Shown: positions 1 to 8,808, numbered from the stretch's first letter. The stretch: 64,000 bases of DNA from OLB6 sp964620125 (GCA_964620125.1 CAZUGQ010000002.1:101488-165487); one strand, 5' to 3'. The notes: generated from the letters alone by a model not told the origin. Numbers and translations are program-made.

Positions 1-1
1 T

Positions 2-139
2 GGGCTTGTGTACGGTTACACCACAGTGACCTGGATGTTCAAGCACCTCACGAAACGCTCGCTGGTAAAGGCCAACGTGAACACCATTAACCTGCAGATT
101 GTGGTTACCCTGCTCATGGCTGTGCTGATGGCGTTCTGA
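2..139 (+). CDS. C-terminal fragment of a membrane-associated protein
   Basis: The window opens inside a reading frame that gives 45 residues and ends in TGA at 137-139. The last 15 or so residues are strongly hydrophobic (NLQIVVTLLMAVLMAF), so the protein probably ends in a transmembrane segment. The preceding stretch is basic (KHLTKRSLVKAN), as on the cytoplasmic side of a membrane helix. Too little is left to name a family. It converges on the next gene with three bases between stop codons. Confidence 0.6.
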   Translation, partial: GLVYGYTTVTWMFKHLTKRSLVKANVNTINLQIVVTLLMAVLMAF

Positions 140-142
140 CGC

Positions 143-499
143 CTACGCATACAACTGCGATGCTTCAACAAAGATCAGGTAGTCCTTGATTTTGCCTCCG
201 TGCATGTTAAAAATGTTGCAGAAGGGTACAGTGAGTGTGGAGTCGTTGTGCCGCGTGTAGGTAACCCAGCCGTGCGAAACTATCACGTCACCGGTATCTT
301 TCACATCGGCCACCTCGTGCCTGAGCCCCTTGATTGATCCAAAAAAGCCAGTCACGGCAGCGTGGATGTTGTCCTTGCCAATCACTGGCTCGGCGTTACC
401 AAATCGGAACACGCCATCCTGGGTAAAGAAGCTGGTAAACGTATCGCTATCCATGACATCGATGGCAGCGAAGAGCGGGTTTAGATCGGGGTTGCTCAT
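143..499 (-). CDS. SnoaL-like / NTF2-fold protein
   Basis: This 118-residue protein has the look of the SnoaL-like NTF2 fold. Its N-terminal helices (MSNPDLNPLFAAIDVMDSDT) lead into FTQDGVFRFGNAEPVIGKDN, the usual strand and turn of this family, followed by long beta strands ending IKDYLIFVEASQLYA. Family members are either small hydrolases/isomerases or non-catalytic binding proteins; no substrate can be read from the sequence. There is no signal peptide, so it is probably cytoplasmic. It stands alone on the minus strand, next to the decayed region that follows. Confidence 0.75.
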   Translation of the reverse strand: MSNPDLNPLFAAIDVMDSDTFTSFFTQDGVFRFGNAEPVIGKDNIHAAVTGFFGSIKGLRHEVADVKDTGDVIVSHGWVTYTRHNDSTLTVPFCNIFNMHGGKIKDYLIFVEASQLYA

Positions 500-1063
500 A
501 GGTGTCCAGTGTGAAGGGTGGAGTTAGTGGCTGCCCATATATGATGAAGGTTGTGGGCTCTTTACGAAAGTAATAAGTAGGATGGATATTGCCGACTGAC
601 TGGTCGGGTTGTCAATGAGAAGCTGCATACTTTGCGAAGTAGAATGGAACGTCAGCTCGAATACCCTGTCATACAAGTAACGCAATGCAAAGTCGGTGCT
701 TGATTACAAGTCGGCCGGTGGGGTGGGGCGCAGTAGTGAACTTGTGTCAGCTGAAGGTTCACGAGTGAACTCCAGCCTTCAATGAATGAGTGTGGTTGTT
801 GATGCTTTTCGAGGGACTGGTTTCAGAAATGAAATGTTATAAAGTACCCAAGTCAGATCGTTGTCTCTGTAATTGGGCGATTACATGTGGACAGCGGCGC
901 TGAACAACATCTCTATGACCATGTGTCAAGAATCAAGAAGGTGTAGGGATTGTTATTGATCAAGCGCTCAGAAGAAGTGCAACATGTAACGGTTACTAGT
1001 CCGGAATCCCTTTGGAATTTTGGGTGGCCATGAAGTACCAATGCACTGCTGCCCACGTCTAGA
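500..1063. other. Intergenic stretch without a recognisable gene
   Basis: No convincing coding frame is visible here on either strand. A short minus-strand frame around 960-1050 reads like protein (GTSWPPKIPKGFRTSN) but has no start or partner sequence, so it may be a remnant. The stretch leads into the tandem hairpin array at 1064 and looks like decayed or non-coding DNA. Confidence 0.4.
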
Positions 1064-1250
1064 CACGATCACGCTGCTGGTACCGGGACAATAGCACTCC
1101 CGGTACCAGTACCCAGCTGGTCACAGATGGCCACGATCACGCTGCTGGTACCGGGACAATAGCACTCCCGGTACCAGTACCCAGCTGGTCACAGATGGCC
1201 ACGTTCACGCCCGTCTGCTGGTACCGGGTCAATAGCACTCCCGGTACCAT
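1064..1250. repeat. Three tandem 68-bp repeats, each with a strong hairpin
   Basis: Copies begin at 1064, 1132 and 1200, exactly 68 bases apart. The first two are virtually identical. The third is diverged (a five-base change near 1210 and a single-base change in the stem). Each contains TGGTACCGGGA, a nine-base loop CAATAGCAC and TCCCGGTACCA, an 11-bp perfect inverted repeat in copies 1 and 2. The third keeps GGTACCGGG and CCCGGTACC. No spacers or cas genes are present, so this is not a CRISPR array. Its role is unknown. Confidence 0.9.
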
Positions 1251-1587
1251 TACTTTGCTGCTCAAACCTAGACGCGATAACGTCCTCATGACCTACTCTC
1301 TACTTACCAATCGCCGAAGTGCTAACATTTCTGCCAGTAGAAGCAGTGGTAGTTGACCATGCTATTTCGTTGAAGATTAACCTATGTGACAAACCACTCC
1401 TGGCTGTGCCGTCAGAAGCGGTGAGCGGTGGAGCTAAGGTCGCAGTAACCGACGGCCAGGATTTGCTAGAGACTGCGAACTCCGCACCTCTTCCGACTCT
1501 TTCGCCCCGGCACGTAAAGGAGCTGCTGCGGGTGGGGAAACATGAAGATATCTCGGTACTTAGGGTGATTACTTGTGTCCAACCGCG

Positions 1588-2048
1588 CTACCCAAGTCGG
1601 AAAGAAAAAGGCCCCACAGGTAAGATGATAATGGCGGATTCCGCGAGGAGTTGACTACGTTCGTCGTTGTACTCGGTGATACCTGAATAGTCTACCGTAA
1701 TTCTGCTGGCAACAATCTTGAAGTAATTGCCGTCCTTCTGAAGGAGCGCTTGGGCGTAAACACCTGTCTCAAACTCCAGGAAGTTCGGCGAACTATAACG
1801 TAAAGTAGCGGTTTCCACTTTTTTCCGAACCTTGTTCTCCCACTCCGCTCCAACTTTTCTGCTCCAAAGCAGGGTGTACTCACCAGGGAATTCATTCTAT
1901 GTGCAAACGTGACAGGGGTGTCGAGAACCATGAAGCCGATCAACTTCAGCACGTTGCAATTCTCATGTTTGCAAGCTACGCCAAGACGTTTTGTGCTGTT
2001 ATGCCAATAGTAAAGAGGCATCAAATCGCAACTGTCACCAGTTTTCAC
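1588..2048 (-). pseudogene. Frameshifted hypothetical gene
   Basis: Two overlapping minus-strand frames read as one protein if a single frameshift near 1890 is corrected. The first (2048 down to about 1890) runs through KLIGFMVLDTPVTFAHRMN. The second (about 1890 down to 1588) continues NEFPGEYTLLWSRK, then KVETATLRYSSPNFLEFE, and ends VGPFSFRLG. Both halves have protein-like composition and join without a gap. In the second frame a TAG stands just before the join, and no ATG start exists for it. The 5' end runs into the aspA remnant, so the gene is probably truncated as well. I do not recognise the family. Confidence 0.5.
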
Positions 2049-2067
2049 AGATCCTTCTTGGTCGAGT

Positions 2068-2452
2068 GTTAAACGACTATGCAGTAACGTTAGCAGCCCA
2101 CAGCGGCCAGCTCCAGCTTAATGCCTACGAACCCTTGGCTGGACTTTGCAACATCGAATCGCAGCACCTTTTGTACAGAGGTTCCATTACCCTGCGTACA
2201 AAGTGTGTGGATGGCATCACCGTAAACGAAAAGCACCTCAAGCATTACATGGAAACCACCGTTGGCATCGTAACTGCACATAATCCCGTTATCGGCTACG
2301 ATAAGTCAACAGAACTCGCCAAAGAAGCCTACACCAGCGGAAAGGGGATTATCGAGATCATCAGGGAGAAGAAGATTCTCACCGAAGGTCAAATCAAGGA
2401 GCTGCTAGACCCTGTGAAGCTAACGAATCTGGACCCCAACCAGTACAAGTAG
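2068..2452 (+). pseudogene. aspA: Aspartate ammonia-lyase, C-terminal remnant
   Basis: The frame contains LNDYAVTLAAHSGQLQLNAYEP, then CVDGITVNEKHL, VGIVTAHNPVIGYDKST and a C-terminal stretch ending LDPNQYK. This matches the last quarter of the class II fumarase/aspartase superfamily, and aspartase more closely (the CIDGITAN and GIVTALNPYIGY regions). About 128 residues remain of a family that is usually about 470 long. The active-site loop (GSSxMPxKxN) and the whole N-terminal half are absent upstream, where an unrelated frame begins. It cannot be an active lyase and is best read as a truncated gene. Confidence 0.75.
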
Positions 2453-2454
2453 GC

Positions 2455-2482
2455 GCTTGTTGTAAGCAAACTCACAACAAGC
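2455..2482 (+). terminator. Hairpin after the aspA remnant
   Basis: GCTTGTTGT and ACAACAAGC form a perfect 9-bp stem around a 10-base loop just after the aspA stop codon. No clear T tract follows, so it may be a weak or Rho-assisted terminator. It would separate the decayed region from the DUF2911 operon. Confidence 0.4.
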
Positions 2483-2538
2483 CAGCAACAGTCAGTTGCC
2501 TATCTTCATGTTCCCACACACATTGAGGAACACCAACC

Positions 2539-3381
2539 ATGAAGCTCGGACCACTCGCTGTTGCTGTGTTTGCAGCACTGTGCACAACATTTTCGCATGC
2601 CCAAGACCTCAAGCTCCCCTCATTGAGTCCGTCGTGCTCAATTGTCCAGGAGTTCTCGGTGTCGAAGATCGAGATTAACTACAGCCGCCCATCCATGCGG
2701 GGAAGAACGGTGTTCGGTGATCTTGTGCCCTTTGGTACAGTATGGCGCACAGGAGCAAATGCTGCTACCAAGATTACCTTCGGCGAAGATGTGCTGGTGG
2801 CAGGCACGGCCGTTAAGGCAGGTACCTACTCGCTCTATTCCATCCCAGGTACAACAGAGTGGGAGATTATCCTGAACAAGACAACCGGTGGATGGAAGGC
2901 AGGGGGCTTTGATACGAAGGACGATGTTGCTCGAGTACGGGTGAAACCGTCGGCATTACCACAACGCGTGGAAACGTTTACTATCGACGTCTCGGATGTG
3001 ATGTTCTCCTCCTGCTCTATCAATCTCCTGTGGGAGAACACGGCAGTTCGCATTCCAGTAACGGCAACCAATGGCGAACAACTGGTAACGAACATCGAAA
3101 AGGCAATCAACGAACCCAACATCCCGTACTTCCAGGCTGCGAACTACTACTACCAAACAGATCAGCACTTGGATAAAGCTCTTGACTACTGCAGTAAGGC
3201 CGTTGAAAAAAATCCGAAGGCCTACTGGATTACCATGCTCAAGGCTCGCATAGCAGCAAAACTTGGCAAGAAGGATGTGGCCCGGGATGCAGCTCAGCAA
3301 ACCATAACCATCGCCAAGGGCACGCCGGGCGAAGCGGAATACACCAAGTTTGCACAAGACCTCTTGGCAACGTTGAACTGA
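2539..3381 (+). CDS. DUF2911 exported protein with C-terminal TPR-like repeats
   Basis: The 280-residue product starts with a signal peptide (about residues 1-21, cleavage near SHAQ). The DUF2911 domain covers about residues 30-165; its hallmarks here are SKIEINYSRPSMRGRTVFG and VPFGTVWRTGANAATKITF. Residues about 195-275 hold tetratricopeptide-like helices (AANYYYQTDQHLDKALDYCS). DUF2911 proteins are common in Bacteroidota, exported, and without a known reaction. A possible -7 element (TATCTTCA, 2501-2508) precedes it. Its stop overlaps the next start (TGATG), so it is translationally linked to the PIG-L gene. Confidence 0.9.
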   Translation: MKLGPLAVAVFAALCTTFSHAQDLKLPSLSPSCSIVQEFSVSKIEINYSRPSMRGRTVFGDLVPFGTVWRTGANAATKITFGEDVLVAGTAVKAGTYSLYSIPGTTEWEIILNKTTGGWKAGGFDTKDDVARVRVKPSALPQRVETFTIDVSDVMFSSCSINLLWENTAVRIPVTATNGEQLVTNIEKAINEPNIPYFQAANYYYQTDQHLDKALDYCSKAVEKNPKAYWITMLKARIAAKLGKKDVARDAAQQTITIAKGTPGEAEYTKFAQDLLATLN

Positions 3382-5861
3382 TGTGGTGTTGTGTTCTTCG
3401 CTTCTGTATATCCATCGTGATTGCAGCAAGTCTGCTCGGCTTCCACGCTCACCTTGCGGCGCAGAGCCTAAGCCCCCTTCCATCAGGAATGGTGTATGGA
3501 AAGGTAAAGGGGCTGCGGCATCTTACGAGTGTGTTGTATGTGGCTGCACACCCCGACGATGAGAATACGCGGCTGCTGGCATGGCTGGCAAGCGGACAGA
3601 ACATTCGCACAGCCTACCTGTCCATCACTCGTGGTGATGGTGGCCAGAACATTCTTGGTGATGAGCAGGGGGCTGCGTTAGGACTGATTCGTACCTACGA
3701 GCTGCTCGAGGCTCGCAAGCTTGACGGCGCGGAACAGTTCTTTGCGCGTGCCGTCGACTTTGGCTTTAGCAAGGCGGCAGCGGAAACGTTTACCAAATGG
3801 GATACGGTGCTGCTGATTGCCGATGTGATACGTGTGATTCGCACCGTACGGCCCGACGTGGTGATCTGCCGATTCCCACCCAATGAGCAAGCCGGGCATG
3901 GTCACCATGCTGCATCGGCCATCCTTACACAGCGTGCCTTCGAATACATCCATGGTACGCTACAACTCTCCGATGCTGATGCACAACGGATGAGCGATGC
4001 ACTGCGTGGCACTACGCCATGGACGCCTGCACGGCTGCTGTTTAATGCCTTTCGATTTGGACAACGCAATACGATTTCCGACACCATGTTCTCCATTCCT
4101 GTTGGCCAGTACGATGCGCACCTGGGCATGGGATATGGTGAGTTGGCCGGCATAAGTCGCAGTATACATCGCAGCCAAGGTGTGGGTACGCCTAGCAACC
4201 CGGGCGTCCAGCGAGAATACTTCGCAACGTGGCATGGGAGTCCACCCGTGCGTTCGCTGTTTGATGGTGTAGACACAACGTGGAACAGAGTTGGCCGACC
4301 CGACGTTGCAGCAGCAGTGGATAGGATTGTTCAGGCGTTCAACTTCGAGCAACCGGCACGTTCACTGCCCGCCCTCTTTGAACTTCGCAGAACGATAAAC
4401 ACAGTGCAGGACGAGTGGTGGCGTATGCAGAAGCTACGCGAGCTTGATGCCATCATCGTGATGTGTATGGGGCTCAAGGCAGACGTAACCACAGCCGTCC
4501 CTACCGTACTTGCCGGTAACGCTGTTGAAACCACCGTGCGCATCACACAACGAACGGGGGGGGATGTTCGGCTGCTATCTGCCACGTGGCCCGACGGAGC
4601 ATCCATGCAGCCAACGGTGATACCGCATGATTCGGCGGTCATCACTCAGGTAACAACAACCATACCCACCACGATTCAACCAACACAGCCGCACTGGCTG
4701 CGGGGGTATACTGGCGGGGCCATGTTTACAGCAGGCGGCAGCACCGCTGACGATCTTATTCTTCCAACGAAACCAAGCGAGTTGACCGTTACCATCACAC
4801 TCCTCGTGGGCTCGGATACCGTGGTGGTAACTGTTCCACTGAGCTACAAAAAACTTGATCCATTGCGAGGTGATGTGTTCCAGCCACTCCGCGTAACTCC
4901 CATTGCAAGCGTGGAGCCCATCACCACCGTTGTTCGGGGAACAGCAAATGCGTTGGCAACATTTCGAATAACGGCCTACGCAGACGTAAGCAACGGGCTG
5001 CTCGAGCTTGCCGGATCCGCACCATCACAGCTACGCGGAATAACTCTCAAAGCGAATACCGATACGGTAGTTACCGTGCCCATCCCACAAGGAGTAACCG
5101 GTAGAGTAGGGGCCTATCTCCTGCTCGACGATGCCGTGATTGATGCTACCGTGCGAACCCTAACGTACGATCATGTGCCCACACTGCAATACCTGGAACC
5201 CGCCGTGATCACGGTGTTGCCAGCCACCATTCGCATGCCTGGCAAGAGGATAGGCTTTCTTTCCGGTGCAGGTGAAAAAACACCCGACGTTCTTCGAGGC
5301 CTTGGTGTAGAGATAGAAGAGATTGGTGCGTCCGGCGAGGTACATGCTGACCGGCTTGCCACGTATGGTGCCGTGCTGGTTGGTATTCGTGCATGCAATG
5401 TTCGAAAGCAGATGGCGAACATGTTGCCCACATTGCTGGAGTACGTTCGAAATGGAGGAACGCTGGTGATGCAATACAACACCATGCAGGACGTGCAGGT
5501 GGCGCAGTTAGGACCGTATCCGTTCCAGCTTTCCAGAAAACGTGTTACACAGGAAGATGCACCCGTAACGCTGTTGCAGCCAACACATCCCGTGTTTCAG
5601 CAGCCAAACGTGATAACCCAGTCCGACTTTGCCAACTGGGTGCAAGAGCGGTGCTTGTATGTTCCCGAAGAGTTCAGCGAGCAATACACACCTCTGCTAT
5701 CGATGCAGGATAGTGGCGAGGAACCACTTACCGGATCGCTTCTTTATGCGCGGTATGGCAGTGGAGTATTCATTTACACATCGCTTGCATTGTGGCGGCA
5801 GGTTCCAGCTGGAGTACCCGGTGCGATAAAGCTCATGTGCAATCTTCTTTCAGCAGAATGA
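3381..5861 (+). CDS. Large PIG-L family deacetylase with C-terminal GATase-like domain
   Basis: This 826-residue exported protein has a signal peptide (residues 1-27). The PIG-L/LmbE deacetylase domain follows, with the zinc-binding AHPDDE motif at residues 56-61 and GHGHHAA near residue 172. PIG-L enzymes remove acetyl groups from N-acetylglucosamine-type substrates. The middle is beta-rich. The last 220 or so residues (from KRIGFLSGAGEKTPDVLRGL) resemble a class I glutamine-amidotransferase/ThuA-like fold, probably non-catalytic. This long form next to a sodium:solute symporter is seen repeatedly in Bacteroidota; its substrate is not established. It shares overlapping start/stop codons with the genes on both sides. 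A G8 tract lies at 4556-4563. Confidence 0.85.
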   Translation: MWCCVLRFCISIVIAASLLGFHAHLAAQSLSPLPSGMVYGKVKGLRHLTSVLYVAAHPDDENTRLLAWLASGQNIRTAYLSITRGDGGQNILGDEQGAALGLIRTYELLEARKLDGAEQFFARAVDFGFSKAAAETFTKWDTVLLIADVIRVIRTVRPDVVICRFPPNEQAGHGHHAASAILTQRAFEYIHGTLQLSDADAQRMSDALRGTTPWTPARLLFNAFRFGQRNTISDTMFSIPVGQYDAHLGMGYGELAGISRSIHRSQGVGTPSNPGVQREYFATWHGSPPVRSLFDGVDTTWNRVGRPDVAAAVDRIVQAFNFEQPARSLPALFELRRTINTVQDEWWRMQKLRELDAIIVMCMGLKADVTTAVPTVLAGNAVETTVRITQRTGGDVRLLSATWPDGASMQPTVIPHDSAVITQVTTTIPTTIQPTQPHWLRGYTGGAMFTAGGSTADDLILPTKPSELTVTITLLVGSDTVVVTVPLSYKKLDPLRGDVFQPLRVTPIASVEPITTVVRGTANALATFRITAYADVSNGLLELAGSAPSQLRGITLKANTDTVVTVPIPQGVTGRVGAYLLLDDAVIDATVRTLTYDHVPTLQYLEPAVITVLPATIRMPGKRIGFLSGAGEKTPDVLRGLGVEIEEIGASGEVHADRLATYGAVLVGIRACNVRKQMANMLPTLLEYVRNGGTLVMQYNTMQDVQVAQLGPYPFQLSRKRVTQEDAPVTLLQPTHPVFQQPNVITQSDFANWVQERCLYVPEEFSEQYTPLLSMQDSGEEPLTGSLLYARYGSGVFIYTSLALWRQVPAGVPGAIKLMCNLLSAE

Positions 5862-5968
5862 CGCACGATCCCAGCAACCGCCGATGGATTAGGTGGTACG
5901 TTGGTGTGCTGGTGTTTCTGCTGCTACAGATTGTGCTCTACGCCTGGTTTACGGAGGCCTGGCGATGA
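5858..5968 (+). CDS. 36-residue single-pass membrane microprotein
   Basis: A short frame between the deacetylase and the symporter encodes 36 residues. A basic N-terminus (MTHDPSNRRWIRW) is followed by one hydrophobic helix (YVGVLVFLLLQIVLYAWF) and a short polar end. Its ATG overlaps the deacetylase stop (ATGA, 5858-5861), and its own stop overlaps the symporter ATG (ATGA, 5965-5968). Coupling on both sides argues that it is translated. Similar tiny proteins upstream of sodium:solute symporters are annotated as symporter small accessory proteins. A role in symporter assembly or regulation is inferred from position only. Confidence 0.75.
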   Translation: MTHDPSNRRWIRWYVGVLVFLLLQIVLYAWFTEAWR

Positions 5969-7620
5969 GTAGTACGGACTGGATTGTGTTTGCAGGTCTG
6001 CTGCTTTGCATGATAGCCGTTGGTGTTTGGCGCAGCAGACATCAGCACCATCCCGACGGTTATCTCCGAGCTGGTCAAACCCTCTCTTGGCCAATGGTTC
6101 TGTTAGGAGTGATGGCCACGCAGGCAAGTGCCATCACCTTTCTTTCTGCCCCCGGCCAAGCCTACACGGATGGAATGCGATTCGTGCAGTACTACTTTGG
6201 CTTGCCCATTGCCATGGTGGTAATCTGTGCCGTATTCATCCCCATCTACCGCAGATTCAACGTATACACCGCTTACGAATTCCTGGAGCAGCGCTTCGAC
6301 AGGCGCACGCGAGTATTAACCAGCGTGCTGTTCCTGTTTTCTCGAAGCATAAGCACAGGGCTCAGCATCTATGCACCGAGCATCATCATCAGCGCCGTGT
6401 TTGGTTGGAACATCTACCTCACAAATCTTTTCGTTGGTGGCTTGCTTTTACTGTATACCGTTCGTGGCGGTGCCCACGCCGTAGCGCATACTCAAACGCT
6501 CATGTTCATCGTCATCATGGCGTCCATGCTTGTTGTTGCTGGCGTACTGCTCACCACGTTACCCGAGGGGATGACGTTTACCAACGCCCTTCAAATCGCA
6601 GGTGCCAATGGCAGTCTTAACGTTATCACATTAACGGCCGATGTTAACGACCGATACAACCTTGTTGCCGGCCTCATCGGTGGCTTCTTTCTGGCACTTT
6701 CCTATTTCGGAACAGACCAGAGTCAGGTAGGGCGCTTCATTGCCGGCAGAAGCGAAGACGAAAGCAAACTCGGTTTGCTCCTAAACGGCATCGTAAAGAT
6801 TCCCATGCAGTTTGGCATTCTTCTCATCGGTGCCCTACTCGTTGCCGTGTATGCTATTGTGCCAGCCCCTTTATCGTTCAATCCCACCGTAACTAGCGCC
6901 GTTAGGCAGGGGGCTTTGGCACGTGTTCACAGTTTGGAGGAGCAGTGGGTAGCTGTGCAAGGCAGGCGCACTGATGCAGCGCGAGCAATGATGAAGAACG
7001 AACCCACTGCCAGGGATGTGTTTCGCGAAACGTCGGCCCAGGCGCGAAGCCTTCGAGCGCAGTTTCAGATGCTTGCCCGAGAGCAGGGAATTGCAGAGAG
7101 CAACGATGCCAATTACGTATTCCTGCATTTCGTTCGAACGATGATGCCCGTTGGCCTTGTGGGTCTTGTGTTTGCAGTAATCATCATGGCCTCGTGGGGA
7201 AGCATCTCGGCCGCGATGCATTCGCTTGCATCGGCAAGCGTGGTAGATCTGCACCTTGTTCTAAGTGACCGAACCGTACTGCACTTAGGTACTGCCACGT
7301 TGGTAAAACTCCACACGCTGGCATGGGGCATTGTGTGCATAGGCGTGAGCATGCTTGCCACACGAATGGGATCGCTCATCGAGGCGGTGAACGTTCTGGG
7401 TAGTCTGTTCTACGGCCCCATCCTTGGCATCTTCCTTGTGGCATTCTTTGTCAAACAAGCCAGCGGCAAAACAGTTGTTGTTGCCACGATCGTTGCCGAG
7501 GCACTTGTGCTGATCTGTTTCGCCAGCGATGTGGTTGGCTTTTTATGGCTGAATGTGATAGGAGCCATAACTGTTGTGGCATGGAGTGCCGTTACATCCG
7601 CAAAACATTGGTTCTCCTAA
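5965..7620 (+). CDS. Sodium:solute symporter (SSS family)
   Basis: The 551-residue protein has 12 or more hydrophobic segments and typical SSS features: GYLRAGQTLSWPMVLLGVMA near the N-terminus, ASAITFLSAPGQAY in the first helices, and FGTDQSQVGRFIAGRS in the middle, a characteristic family signature. It should import an organic solute with sodium. A soluble insertion at about residues 310-375 is charged and lies between helices. I chose the ATG at 5965 because it overlaps the microprotein stop; the longer frame from 5893 has no recognisable start. The deacetylase neighbour suggests an amino-sugar-derived solute, but this is not shown. Confidence 0.9.
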   Translation: MSSTDWIVFAGLLLCMIAVGVWRSRHQHHPDGYLRAGQTLSWPMVLLGVMATQASAITFLSAPGQAYTDGMRFVQYYFGLPIAMVVICAVFIPIYRRFNVYTAYEFLEQRFDRRTRVLTSVLFLFSRSISTGLSIYAPSIIISAVFGWNIYLTNLFVGGLLLLYTVRGGAHAVAHTQTLMFIVIMASMLVVAGVLLTTLPEGMTFTNALQIAGANGSLNVITLTADVNDRYNLVAGLIGGFFLALSYFGTDQSQVGRFIAGRSEDESKLGLLLNGIVKIPMQFGILLIGALLVAVYAIVPAPLSFNPTVTSAVRQGALARVHSLEEQWVAVQGRRTDAARAMMKNEPTARDVFRETSAQARSLRAQFQMLAREQGIAESNDANYVFLHFVRTMMPVGLVGLVFAVIIMASWGSISAAMHSLASASVVDLHLVLSDRTVLHLGTATLVKLHTLAWGIVCIGVSMLATRMGSLIEAVNVLGSLFYGPILGIFLVAFFVKQASGKTVVVATIVAEALVLICFASDVVGFLWLNVIGAITVVAWSAVTSAKHWFS

Positions 7621-7679
7621 CTTCGGTCGCCAGCACGAGCGCAGAGCTTAACTCCAACCCGTATCCAGTTACGCATTCT

Positions 7680-8714
7680 ATGTCTAACCGATCAACGTCG
7701 GCCATCAGCACCTTCGAGCGATATCTCACCATCTGGGTACTCCTCTGCATTGGTGTAGGCATAACACTCGGCACGATGTTTCCGGCAGTGTTCCAGTTTT
7801 TGGGATCGCTCGAAGTAGCAAAGGTGAACATACCTGTTGGTGTGCTCATTTGGGTGATGATCGTGCCAATGCTCATGAAGATTGACTTTGGAGCGCTGAG
7901 CGAGGTTCGCAAGCATTGGAAGGGCATTGGCATCACGGTATTCGTTAACTGGGCTGTGAAGCCATTTTCGATGGCACTGCTTGCATGGCTCTTTGTTCGG
8001 TATGTGTTTGCCGACTTTCTACCTGCAGCCGAGCACGACAGTTACATAGCAGGACTCATCCTCCTTGCCGCAGCCCCCTGCACAGCCATGGTATTTGTGT
8101 GGAGCAAGCTTGTGGATGGCGACCCGTTGTTCACGTTATCGCAAGTAGCACTTAACGACGCAATCATGGTGTTGGCCTTTGCGCCCATTGTTGGACTGCT
8201 GTTGGGCGTATCGTCAATCGTGATACCATGGGAAACGCTACTGCTGTCGGTGGTACTGTACATCGTGATACCCGTAATCATCGCGCAGGTATGGCGCAGG
8301 CAGGCGTTGCGATCAGGTCCCGAAGCGTTAAACGCAACACTCAAAACGTTGGGTCCATGGTCAACCATCGCCTTATTGGCCACGCTTGTCCTTCTTTTTG
8401 CCTTTCAGGGCACCACGTTTTTGGCGCAGCCATTAGTTATTGGCATGCTTGCCGTACCAATCATCGTGCAGGTATTCTTTGTATCGGCGTTTGCATACCT
8501 CCTTAACCGTCTGGCGGGTGAGGTTCACACCGTTGCCGGTCCATCCTGTTTGATTGGCGCATCCAACTTTTTCGAGCTTGCTGTAGCTGCCGCCATCAGC
8601 ATGTTCGGTATTACATCGGGAGCAGCGTTGGCAACCGTGGTTGGTGTGCTTGTGGAGGTACCACTGATGCTACTTGTTGTGGCAGTAGTGAATCGTACTG
8701 CGAAGTGGTACTGA
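7680..8714 (+). CDS. acr3: ACR3-family arsenite efflux transporter
   Basis: The 344-residue membrane protein matches the ACR3 (arsenical resistance-3) family throughout. It has LIWVMIVPMLMKIDFGAL, NWAVKPFSMALLAWLF, AGLILLAAAPCTAMVFVWS with the conserved cysteine of helix 4, and DGDPLFTLSQVALNDAIMV. ACR3 carriers extrude arsenite using the membrane potential or proton gradient. About ten transmembrane helices are visible. Start chosen at the ATG at 7680; the frame stays open upstream to 7545 but overlaps the symporter. No arsR or arsC is nearby, which is unusual for an ars locus, so substrate rests on family alone. Confidence 0.9.
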   Translation: MSNRSTSAISTFERYLTIWVLLCIGVGITLGTMFPAVFQFLGSLEVAKVNIPVGVLIWVMIVPMLMKIDFGALSEVRKHWKGIGITVFVNWAVKPFSMALLAWLFVRYVFADFLPAAEHDSYIAGLILLAAAPCTAMVFVWSKLVDGDPLFTLSQVALNDAIMVLAFAPIVGLLLGVSSIVIPWETLLLSVVLYIVIPVIIAQVWRRQALRSGPEALNATLKTLGPWSTIALLATLVLLFAFQGTTFLAQPLVIGMLAVPIIVQVFFVSAFAYLLNRLAGEVHTVAGPSCLIGASNFFELAVAAAISMFGITSGAALATVVGVLVEVPLMLLVVAVVNRTAKWY

Positions 8715-8723
8715 GCAGGGGGG

Positions 8724-8795
8724 TACACCGTACGGGACTCGAACCCGTGTTACCGCCTTGAAAGGGCGGTGTCCTAACCTCTAGACGAACGGTGC
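8724..8795 (-). tRNA. tRNA-Glu (anticodon TTC)
   Basis: The minus strand folds as a complete tRNA of 72 nt. The acceptor stem is GCACCGT with ACGGTGT, the anticodon arm is CCGCC-CTTTCAA-GGCGG with anticodon TTC, and the T arm is ACGGG-TTCGAGT-CCCGT. The first pair (G1 with U72) is a wobble. A73 is the discriminator, and CCA is not fully encoded. It is oriented opposite to its neighbours. Confidence 0.95.
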
Positions 8796-8808
8796 AAAAA
8801 GCGAGCCA

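Noticed and set aside
1064..1250. CRISPR array
   Set aside because: The units are directly adjacent with no variable spacers, each unit is 68 bases, and no cas genes are present.
1319..1654. 111-residue plus-strand frame
   Set aside because: Composition is not protein-like, it has no family resemblance, and its end overlaps the better-supported minus-strand pseudogene.
2956..3483. 175-residue minus-strand frame
   Set aside because: It is antisense to the DUF2911 and PIG-L genes, both clearly coding.
5893..5964. N-terminal extension of the symporter
   Set aside because: The extension is the out-of-frame shadow of the 36-residue microprotein, and the ATG at 5965 overlaps that stop codon.
7680..8714. 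Arsenic resistance island
   Set aside because: Only the ACR3 carrier is present. No arsR, arsC or arsM lies nearby and no mobile element marks are visible.
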